A stretch of DNA of 6,947 nucleotides, from contig JANMCE010000060.1 in assembly GCA_031360915.1 (NCBI GenBank), positions 1 to 6,947 on the forward strand, read 5' to 3'. Below, piece by piece: positions 1-5,362 of the stretch (position 1 is the first letter of the stretch; each line of letters begins with the position of its first letter). The notes beneath the pieces are model-generated. The model was not told the DNA's origin. It saw only the letters and a list, made by a program, of their open reading frames with translations, and made no database searches. A program made the translations under genes and the position numbers. Origin of the DNA: JANMCE01 sp031360915 (GTDB lineage Bacteria; Actinomycetota; Acidimicrobiia; Acidimicrobiales; Ilumatobacteraceae).

Positions 1-2633
1 AAACCACCAGCCCCTGATCTCGGGGTCGGACCAGCAGCCGACAACGTGAAATCGGTCGCGGTCGCCGTGCCACCATTGTCATTCGTCACCGTCTTCACCA
101 GTGTCAGATGCGCCGCCTGATCATCGTTGATGATCGTGCACGTCGCACTCTGGCCGAGAGCGAGAGCGATCGAGCTACCGGTCTGGGTGCCACCGACACA
201 GGTCCACGCACTCGCGGTGTAACCAGGCAGCGTGGTCTCTGACAGGGCGTAGCTGCCGGCGTTCACGTCCGACTCGGCACCACCAGCACCCGACAACGGC
301 GTCGGACCAGCAGCCGACAACACGAAATCGGTCGCGGTCGCCGTGCCACCATTGTCGTTCGTCACCGTCTTCACAAGCTTCAAGTGAGCGGTTTGATCGT
401 TGTTGTTGATCGTGCACGTCGCACTCTCACCGAGCGCCAACACGATCGAGGCCGCAGTCTGTGAGCCACCGACACACGACCACGAGCCCCCGGTGTACCC
501 GGCCACTGACGTCTCCGACAACGTGTACGTGCCGGCGTTCACACTGCCGCTGACGCCACCGGCACCCGAGATCGGGGTCGGACCAGCCGCCGATAACGTG
601 AAGTCCGTTGTCACCGCCGTCCCACCGTTGTCGTTCGTCACCGTCTTCACCAGTGTCAGATGCGCGGTCTGATCGTTGTTGTTGATCGTGCACGTCGCAC
701 TCTGCCCGAGCGCCAGCGTCACGCTGCTCCCGGACTGGGTGCCACCGACACACGACCACGAGCCCCCGGTGTACCCGGCCACTGACGTCTCCGACAACGT
801 GTACGTGCCGACGCTCACGTCCGACTCGGCGCCACCAGCGCCCGAAAGCGGGGTCGGACCAGTCGCCGACAACGTGAATGCGGTCGTCACTGCCGTGCCA
901 CCGTTGTCGTTGGTGACCGTCTTCACAAGCTTCAGGTGCGCCGTCTGATCGTTGTTAGTGACCGTGCAGGTCTTCGTCTGACCAAAGGCGATGGTGCCGG
1001 TGCAGTCGGCCGAGAAGGTGGCGCTGTAGCCGGCCGGGCCGGACTCGGTCACGTTGTACGCGCCCGCATCGAGCGTCACGTCCGTCCCCGGCGACTCCGC
1101 CCCCGGGAAGTTGTCAGGCGTATCGTTGACCCCACCCGAATCGAGCGTGAAGTCAGCAGCCGTCGCCGTGCCACCGTTGTCGTTGATCACATGCTTGATC
1201 ACGATGAGGTGCGCTGCCTGCCGCAGGTCGCTGTAGGTACAGGTGACGTTCTCCCCTTCCTTCAGGTTGATGCTCACGGAGACCGAGCTCACGGTTTGCG
1301 AACCACCGTTCGGGCTTGTCACCGAACAGACCACTCCGGTCAGGGTCCAGCCCGCGGGAATGGGCGTCTCGGCCACCGAGTAGGTCTGGAAGTTCGTGAT
1401 GTTGCTGAACACCTTGGTGTTCGTGCTCGTGTTGTCGTCGACCAGGCTGAAGCCCGTTAGGGGAGCCGGGGAGGCGGTGAACGGGAACGACGTCGTGCCC
1501 TCGGGTGTCGCGTCCTTGATGATCGTGATCGAGCCGGGGAAGACGACAGCAGCGGCAGACAGCGCTCGGTCCTGGTTCCCGCCGCTGCCGTCGAGCGAGA
1601 TCACCCGCGTGTGGAACGGATCGCCGGAGATGGTCACCGCCGAGTTGAGCAATCCCCAGTCCACTCGGGTAGAGATGTGCCCACCCCATGCGAGCACCGG
1701 GTTCGCAACGCTGGCGTTGAAGGTGATCTCGATCTGAGCCGACTTGTCGCCCGCGAAGCCGGCGCCGTCGGGGTAGGAGTACGCGCTGACCGAGGTGATC
1801 GTCCCTCCGTTGAGCGTAAAGTTGCCGGCGAGCTGCGTGATGGGAGAGCCGGACCCGTTGTCGACTTGGGGATCTTTCGGAATCGCAAACGTCGCGGACG
1901 CACCGCACCCGGGCACACCAAGGCACGGGTTGGCGTTCGCCACGGTGCGGTTGTAGGTCGTGATGTAGTCGATCGCGTGCGCACCGCTCTTGGTGGTGTC
2001 CCACTCGATGATCACCTTGTGTTGCGCGATGCTCAGGTTGTCCAGCAGGAGCCGGTAGGGAATCGAGTCGCCCTCGAAGTAGACGGACTTGGACGCGCCG
2101 AGGGCCCCATTCACCCAGTCGCTCGCGCTGGCGCTGCAGCCGTCCGTGCTCGGCGAGGGCGCGGGATCGTTGGCGCACTGGTCGAGGTTGGCGGAGGGGT
2201 TCGCGTCGGTGAAGCTCGTCGACGCGGTCAGGGTGCCCGACGCGGTCTGCTGCGTCGCCTGCACCGAGTACTGGGCGACGAAGTAGTTCGGGAGCGCGAA
2301 GACGTCGACGATCGCGCCGTCGACGGGCGTCACGTCGGCCACGTGCTGCCAGCTCTGCCCCAGATCGTCGTTCACGACGATGTGCACGGTGGAGCCGCCG
2401 GTGTCCCAGTTCGCCCCGGTGAGCGTGACGGTCTGGCCGGGGTTGTAATCAGCCAGATCGCTGGCGATGGTCGCAGACCCGACCACACTGGCGCGAGCGG
2501 GTCCAGCCAACGCCGTGGCCATGCCGACCACCAGCATCATCACGCTCAACAGCGCCGACCCGGGAACTCGAACCCTTCTTGTCCACCGTAGGATTCCACG
2601 CCAAGAACGCGTCGAAACAGATGCAACCGCCAT
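1..2633 (-). CDS. Secreted surface protein with tandem prealbumin/SpaA-like domains, 3' end outside window
   Basis: The frame is open from ATG at 2633 to the window edge: 877 complete codons, no stop. Residues 1-48 form a Sec signal peptide with a long basic n-region, a hydrophobic core (about 27-43) and an ARA cleavage site after residue 48. Residues about 55-140 look Ig-like, with the motif ADYNPGQTVTLTG at 61-73. Residues about 170-365 form an unrecognised region starting near FEGDSIPYRL (185-194), with Cys pairs 152/165 and 236/242. A divergent repeat covers 368-473, then ~92-residue units begin at 474, 565, 657, 749 and 841. Each complete unit has NDNGG near its start, a (T/S)E turn before a GY, and two cysteines. 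ATG 2633 is chosen because GGAG (2640-2643) lies 6 bases upstream; ATG 2645 in frame is the alternative. A structural, adhesive or cell-surface role is inferred. The C-terminus, and so any anchor, is not visible. Confidence 0.88.
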   Translation of the reverse strand, partial: MAVASVSTRSWRGILRWTRRVRVPGSALLSVMMLVVGMATALAGPARASVVGSATIASDLADYNPGQTVTLTGANWDTGGSTVHIVVNDDLGQSWQHVADVTPVDGAIVDVFALPNYFVAQYSVQATQQTASGTLTASTSFTDANPSANLDQCANDPAPSPSTDGCSASASDWVNGALGASKSVYFEGDSIPYRLLLDNLSIAQHKVIIEWDTTKSGAHAIDYITTYNRTVANANPCLGVPGCGASATFAIPKDPQVDNGSGSPITQLAGNFTLNGGTITSVSAYSYPDGAGFAGDKSAQIEITFNASVANPVLAWGGHISTRVDWGLLNSAVTISGDPFHTRVISLDGSGGNQDRALSAAAVVFPGSITIIKDATPEGTTSFPFTASPAPLTGFSLVDDNTSTNTKVFSNITNFQTYSVAETPIPAGWTLTGVVCSVTSPNGGSQTVSSVSVSINLKEGENVTCTYSDLRQAAHLIVIKHVINDNGGTATAADFTLDSGGVNDTPDNFPGAESPGTDVTLDAGAYNVTESGPAGYSATFSADCTGTIAFGQTKTCTVTNNDQTAHLKLVKTVTNDNGGTAVTTAFTLSATGPTPLSGAGGAESDVSVGTYTLSETSVAGYTGGSWSCVGGTQSGSSVTLALGQSATCTINNNDQTAHLTLVKTVTNDNGGTAVTTDFTLSAAGPTPISGAGGVSGSVNAGTYTLSETSVAGYTGGSWSCVGGSQTAASIVLALGESATCTINNNDQTAHLKLVKTVTNDNGGTATATDFVLSAAGPTPLSGAGGAESDVNAGSYALSETTLPGYTASAWTCVGGTQTGSSIALALGQSATCTIINDDQAAHLTLVKTVTNDNGGTATATDFTLSAAGPTPRSGAGG
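3..1214 (-). repeat. Tandem in-frame repeats of about 276 bp encoding ~92-residue domains
   Basis: Five units in transcription order: 1214-942 (273 bp, 91 residues), 941-666, 665-390 and 389-114 (each exactly 276 bp, 92 residues), and 113-3 (partial, cut by the window edge). Each starts AHL(I/K/T)(V/L)(I/V)K and has NDNGGTA at residues 11-17. The three exact 276-bp units are close at DNA level: 465-534 and 741-810 are identical over 70 bp. The unit at 1214-942 is the most diverged and lacks the SGAGG segment. A further, more distant copy lies at 1532-1215. Domain type (prealbumin/SpaA-like) is judged from the motif pattern only. Confidence 0.92.
2487..2633 (-). other. Signal peptide coding region of the repeat protein
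   Basis: The first 49 codons give a positively charged n-region of about 25 residues with RWTRR and RVR clusters, then a hydrophobic stretch rich in Leu, Val, Met and Ala, then GPARA followed by Ser. Small residues at -3 and -1 (Ala46, Ala48) fit signal peptidase I cleavage. The n-region is longer than usual. The twin Arg at 19-20 lacks the full Tat consensus, so Sec export is preferred. No cysteine follows the cleavage site, so it is not a lipoprotein. Confidence 0.8.
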
Positions 2634-2639
2634 GTCTCG

Positions 2640-2643
2640 CTCC
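2640..2643 (-). promoter_or_regulatory. Ribosome binding site deciding the start of the repeat protein
   Basis: GGAG on the minus strand lies 6 bases before ATG 2633. The other in-frame ATG at 2645 has only a weak GGGCG in front of it, so 2633 is preferred. Confidence 0.45.
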
Positions 2644-2660
2644 ATTCGCCCGTGTCAACG

Positions 2661-2666
2661 ACTTTA
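2661..2666 (-). promoter_or_regulatory. Possible -10 element for the repeat-protein gene
   Basis: The minus strand reads TAAAGT, which has the TAnnnT form favoured in GC-rich bacteria. It would place the transcription start near 2654, about 20 bases before ATG 2633, leaving room for the GGAG ribosome site. No good -35 hexamer lies 16-18 bases upstream, so this is weak. A second candidate, CATAGT at 2686-2691 with TTACGG 18 bases upstream (2710-2715), is equally weak. Confidence 0.2.
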
Positions 2667-2811
2667 CGTTTTGTTGACTTCGCAAACTATGCGCCCGCAC
2701 CGATTCGGGCCGTAATAGGTCGATCGGACTATTTTGGGTCGTATGACCCTCCCGCCGAGCCACTTATCACGTTGAGAATCTGTCCCAGCACAGAAAGCAT
2801 CTTTTGCGGCG

Positions 2812-2853
2812 AAAAATGGCAGTACCCCATGTCGTTCAGCGACATGGGGTACT
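2812..2853 (-). terminator. Intrinsic terminator after rplL
   Basis: A perfect 14-bp inverted repeat (agtaccccatgtcg at 2821-2834 and its complement at 2840-2853) with a 5-base loop begins 12 bases after the rplL stop codon. In the minus direction it is followed by GCCA and then five T residues (2812-2816). On the plus strand no T-run follows, so it acts mainly for leftward transcription. It should end the ribosomal-protein transcript and insulate the downstream gene. Confidence 0.9.
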
Positions 2854-2865
2854 ACCAGAACGGTG

Positions 2866-3252
2866 TTACTTGACTTCGACGGTGGCGCCGGACTCTTCGA
2901 GAGCGGCCTTTGCCTTGTCGGCGTCTGCCTTATTGGCCTTCTCGAGCACTGCCTTCGGGGCAGCGTCAACCAGATCCTTGGCTTCCTTCAGCCCCAGGCT
3001 GGTGAGCTCGCGCACAACCTTGATGACCTGGATCTTCTTCTCGCCGGCCGAGATGAGAACGACGTCAAACTCGTCCTTCTCTTCCTCGGCGGGGGCAGCA
3101 GCGCCGCCACCGGCGGGGCCGGCCATCATCATCGCGGCCGGGGCGGCAGCGGTGACGTCAAACTTCTCTTCAAACTTCTTCTTGAGGTCCGAAAGCTCAA
3201 GCACGGTCATGCCGGCAATGGAGTCGAGGATGTCGTCTACGGAAAGTGCCAT
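2866..3252 (-). CDS. rplL: 50S ribosomal protein L7/L12 (bL12)
   Basis: This 128-residue protein has the usual L7/L12 length and plan. Residues 1-33 are the N-terminal dimerisation and L10-binding domain. Residues about 34-58 are an Ala/Gly/Pro-rich hinge. Residues 60-128 are the globular C-terminal domain that recruits and stimulates translational GTPases, including the conserved helix motif GLKEAKDLVD (87-96). The start at 3252 has AAGGAG (3263-3268) 10 bases upstream. It lies 41 bases after rplJ, forming the standard rplJL pair whose products assemble as the L10(L12)n stalk. The three successive Met residues at 41-43 in the hinge are a mild oddity. A terminator follows at once. Confidence 0.98.
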   Translation of the reverse strand: MALSVDDILDSIAGMTVLELSDLKKKFEEKFDVTAAAPAAMMMAGPAGGGAAAPAEEEKDEFDVVLISAGEKKIQVIKVVRELTSLGLKEAKDLVDAAPKAVLEKANKADADKAKAALEESGATVEVK

Positions 3253-3293
3253 GTTGTTATTTCTCCTTGAAACAAAGTGTGGTTAAGAACAGG

Positions 3294-3848
3294 TCAGGCG
3301 GCTTCGGCGACGGTGTCGTCTGGGCTGCCACCCTGCTTGTCGATGAGTGCTTGGATGCCATAGGCAAACGAACGCGGAACGGCCTCGAGAAGCGACGCGA
3401 ACTGAGCCGCGGGTGCTTCGAAGAGTCCGGCAATCTGGCTGAGCAACACGTCACGCGACGGCAGGTCTGCCAACGCGGAGATGTCTGACGCACTGAGCAC
3501 CTTGGTGCCCATGATGCCGCCCTTGATGATCAAGTTCGGATTGGTCTTGGCCAGTTCACGAAGTGACTTGGCTGCAGCAGCGATGTCACCTTTCACAAAT
3601 GCAATTGCTGTCGGGCCGGTGAGCATCTCATCGGCTCCGTCAACGCCGGCATCGCGTGCAGCGAAGCGAACCAGGGTGTTCTTATACACCTTGAACTCGC
3701 CGCCCGCTGCCCGGAGCTGCTTGCGCAGACCGTGTAAGTCCTTGGCAACCATGCCGCGGTACTCCGTGAGGACTGCGGCGTCGGATGCCTGCAAGCGCTC
3801 TCGCACATCGGCAACCACCGCGATCTTTTCGGGTCTCGGATTCTCCAT
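3294..3848 (-). CDS. rplJ: 50S ribosomal protein L10 (uL10)
   Basis: This is a 184-residue L10, a usual bacterial length. The N-terminal part binds 23S rRNA at the GTPase-associated region; visible family features are LTEYRG (27-32), the LRKQLRAAG helix (41-49) and FKVYKNTL (52-59). Residues about 130-170 form the C-terminal helical spine that docks L12 dimers. ATG 3848 is chosen because a perfect AGGAGG (3854-3859) lies 5 bases upstream and the protein then starts MENPRPEKI; an in-frame ATG at 3905 would add 19 residues that do not look like the family and would run into the leader. The gene follows a 216-base structured leader, so autogenous control by L10 or the L10-L12 complex is likely. 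Confidence 0.97.
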   Translation of the reverse strand: MENPRPEKIAVVADVRERLQASDAAVLTEYRGMVAKDLHGLRKQLRAAGGEFKVYKNTLVRFAARDAGVDGADEMLTGPTAIAFVKGDIAAAAKSLRELAKTNPNLIIKGGIMGTKVLSASDISALADLPSRDVLLSQIAGLFEAPAAQFASLLEAVPRSFAYGIQALIDKQGGSPDDTVAEAA

Positions 3849-3853
3849 CGATA

Positions 3854-3859
3854 CCTCCT
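3854..3859 (-). promoter_or_regulatory. Strong Shine-Dalgarno of rplJ
   Basis: The minus strand reads AGGAGG, 5 bases before ATG 3848. It is the best ribosome site in the window and fixes the rplJ start. Confidence 0.85.
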
Positions 3860-3898
3860 TTCGTGCATAACTCGGGCTCGCATGAAAACGAACACCGA

Positions 3899-3990
3899 GA
3901 AGCACGGGGCTTCGAGGAGTCCGCCTCGTCTGGCGGGGATCGAAATCCCCATTGTTCGGCGAACCGAACCAGGTGTCTTGGGCGAGCGAT
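3899..3990 (-). promoter_or_regulatory. Structured rplJ leader, L10-leader-like
   Basis: On the minus strand two 6-bp hairpins with TTCG loops stand side by side: GTTCGG/CCGAAC (3969-3954) and GGGGAT/ATCCCC (3950-3935). They are enclosed by CTGG (3972-3969) pairing with CCAG (3933-3930), giving a three-way junction; the closing pairs take one base pair from the first hairpin. Further out, CTCG (3986-3983) pairs with CGAG (3928-3925), leaving an asymmetric loop with CCCAAGACAC on one side and a single A on the other. An AAGAC-containing asymmetric loop below a branched element is what I recall of bacterial L10 leaders, which bind the L10-L12 complex. Downstream are hairpins 3928-3913 (CGAGG/CCTCG) and 3913-3899 (GAAGC/GCTTC). 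The family match is by eye only. Confidence 0.55.
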
Positions 3991-4038
3991 TTTTAGTTTG
4001 GTACTACAGGTATTGCGGGTACTGCTTGGTGCTACTCC

Positions 4039-4052
4039 CCCGGCGAACCGGG
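4039..4052 (-). other. GC hairpin with TTCG loop just after rplA
   Basis: The minus strand reads CCCGG, TTCG, CCGGG, 12 bases after the rplA stop codon. No T-run follows, so it is not an intrinsic terminator. It may protect the rplA 3' end or form the first element of the rplJ leader. Confidence 0.5.
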
Positions 4053-4064
4053 AAACCTTATGTA

Positions 4065-4763
4065 CTACGCCTCGGGCTTGAGACGGCCGGTGTCGATCTT
4101 GACGCCGGGGCCCATGGTGGACGAGATGGTGATCTTGCGCATGTACTTGCCCTTGGACGCAGATGGCTTAGCCCGCTGCAACTCGTCGAGAACGGCGGTG
4201 ACGTTGGCCAGCAGTGCTTCGGGAGCGAAACTGGCCTTGCCGACCGGCACGTGCACGTTGCCGTAGCGGTCGGTGCGGTACTCGACCTTGCCGCCCTTGA
4301 ATTCGGCGACAGCCTTGGCGACGTCCATGGTGACGGTACCGGTCTTGGGGTTCGGCATAAGGCCACGGGGGCCGAGCACACGACCGAGTTTGCCGACCAT
4401 CGGCATGAGGTCGGGCGTCGCAATGGCGATGTCGAAGGCCATGTTGCCCTTCTCGACCTCGGCGGCCAGATCTTCGGCACCAACCAGATCAGCGCCAGCG
4501 TCACGGGCAGCCTGAGCGGCCGGACCCTGAGCAAATACGGCGACGCGGACGTCCTTGCCGGTACCGGACGGAAGCGCCACGGTGCCACGGACCATCTGGT
4601 CGGCCTTGCGGGGATCAACACCGAGACGAACGGCGATCTCGACCGATTCGTCGAACTTGGCAGCAGCCAGGCTCTTCACCAGACCGAGTGCTTCCGTCGG
4701 AGTGAACAGCTGATCTCGGTCAAAACGCTTGAGTGCGTCGATGTACTTCTTGCCTTGCGCCAT
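4065..4763 (-). CDS. rplA: 50S ribosomal protein L1 (uL1)
   Basis: This 232-residue protein has normal L1 length. L1 forms the mobile L1 stalk that helps release deacylated tRNA from the E site, and it often represses its own operon. The start MAQGKKYIDALK is typical, and the family signature GPRGLMPNPKTGTVT is at 131-145, followed by FKGGKVEYRTDRYGNVHVPVGK (155-176) with the interdomain and RNA-contact residues. Both halves of the discontinuous rRNA-binding domain are present (about 1-65 and 160-232). ATG 4763 has GGGAG (4769-4773) 5 bases upstream. It lies 81 bases after rplK, the standard rplKA order. Confidence 0.98.
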   Translation of the reverse strand: MAQGKKYIDALKRFDRDQLFTPTEALGLVKSLAAAKFDESVEIAVRLGVDPRKADQMVRGTVALPSGTGKDVRVAVFAQGPAAQAARDAGADLVGAEDLAAEVEKGNMAFDIAIATPDLMPMVGKLGRVLGPRGLMPNPKTGTVTMDVAKAVAEFKGGKVEYRTDRYGNVHVPVGKASFAPEALLANVTAVLDELQRAKPSASKGKYMRKITISSTMGPGVKIDTGRLKPEA

Positions 4764-4831
4764 GGTGGCTCCCTCTTTGGTAGGCCGGCCGGGTGAGGTG
4801 TTCCCGATCGCGGCAGGTGGTGTGTTGCGGA

Positions 4832-4843
4832 TCCCCGAAGGGA
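4832..4843 (-). other. Small TTCG-loop hairpin after rplK stop
   Basis: The minus strand reads TCCC, TTCG, GGGA directly after the rplK stop codon. It is short (4 bp) with no T-run. The 81-base rplK-rplA gap could carry a regulatory site for L1, but no clear L1-binding motif was recognised. Confidence 0.3.
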
Positions 4844-4844
4844 G

Positions 4845-5270
4845 TTACTTGATAACGAGGCCCATCGAGCGGACGGTGCCACGGACCTGCTCTTTGGCCT
4901 GCTCCATGTCGTACGCATTGAGGTCGGGCATCTTGATCTTGGCGATCTCTTCGATCTGCGCCTCAGAGATGGAACCGGCAACATCCTTACCCGGAGTGCT
5001 GGAACCCTTTGGCAGGCCGGCCTTTTCGCGGATGAGAACCGGCGTGGGCGGCGTTTTGAGGATGAAGGTGAAGGTGCGGTCTTCAAAGACGGTGATCTCG
5101 ACGGGCACGACAGTGCCGATCTGCGATTCGGTGGCAGCGTTGTACTGCTTCACGAATTCCATTATGGGCACACCGTGCGGTCCGAGAGCCGTACCGACGG
5201 GCGGGGCCGGGGTGGCCTTGCCTGCGGGGATCTGGATCTTCACGATGGCTGCGATCTTTTTCTTGGCCAT
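4845..5270 (-). CDS. rplK: 50S ribosomal protein L11 (uL11)
   Basis: This 141-residue L11 is full length. It binds the GTPase-associated region of 23S rRNA at the stalk base. The N-terminal domain (1-70) has the proline-rich segment PAPPVGTALGPHGVPIMEF (21-39), the part that faces thiopeptide antibiotics and elongation factors. The C-terminal rRNA-binding domain (about 72-141) includes KTPPTPVLIREKAG (72-85) and the end motif GTVRSMGL (131-138). Where many L11 proteins read GQHGVNIM, this one reads GPHGVPIM (30-37), two Pro substitutions in a conserved loop. ATG 5270 has AAGGAA (5278-5283) 7 bases upstream. It lies 92 bases after nusG. Confidence 0.98.
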   Translation of the reverse strand: MAKKKIAAIVKIQIPAGKATPAPPVGTALGPHGVPIMEFVKQYNAATESQIGTVVPVEITVFEDRTFTFILKTPPTPVLIREKAGLPKGSSTPGKDVAGSISEAQIEEIAKIKMPDLNAYDMEQAKEQVRGTVRSMGLVIK

Positions 5271-5333
5271 GATGACGTTCCTTCGAGAACTACGTAGAGA
5301 GGGGCAGGCCGATAGAGGACTGTCGGCGGCGAC

Positions 5334-5348
5334 CGTCCATTGTGGACG
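5334..5348 (-). other. Short hairpin in nusG-rplK gap
   Basis: A 6-bp perfect stem (cgtcca/tggacg) with a 3-base loop lies 14 bases after the nusG stop codon. No T-run follows. It may be part of an rplKA leader or have no role. Confidence 0.3.
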
Positions 5349-5362
5349 ATGCGAGGGGGTTT

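Larger units (their letters stand above)
2634..2811. other. Intergenic region between rplL terminator and repeat protein
   Basis: No gene was found in these 178 bases. The region is more AT-rich than its flanks near 2661-2691. It carries a small inverted repeat (GGGTC, 4-base spacer, GACCC at 2736-2749) and a possible -10 element. Because a strong terminator precedes it, the repeat-protein gene most likely has its own promoter here. Confidence 0.6.

Noticed and set aside
400..948. Two plus-strand 90-codon frames with similar proteins
   Set aside because: Their likeness to each other only reflects the 276-bp repeats read on the wrong strand.
1..1214. CRISPR array or transposon repeats
   Set aside because: The repeats are 276 bp, contiguous, in frame and coding, with no unique spacers and no terminal inverted repeats.
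1153..2178. Minus-strand 341-codon open frame rich in Arg, His and Gln
   Set aside because: It is an out-of-frame shadow of the repeat protein. The correct frame has a signal peptide, ordinary composition and repeating domains over the same bases.
1611..2591. Plus-strand 326-codon open frame
   Set aside because: Antisense to the repeat protein, strongly Arg/Gly/Val biased, no recognisable motif or ribosome site.
2653..2658. Perfect TTGACA on the minus strand as a -35 box
   Set aside because: A -10 element 17 bases further on would fall on the start codon at 2633, and no TAnnnT is found there.
3294..3905. Longer rplJ start at 3905
   Set aside because: The perfect AGGAGG before ATG 3848 and normal L10 length decide for the shorter form.
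3882..4796. Plus-strand 304-codon open frame
   Set aside because: Antisense to rplA and the rplJ leader; rplA is certain and GC-rich codon use creates such mirror frames.
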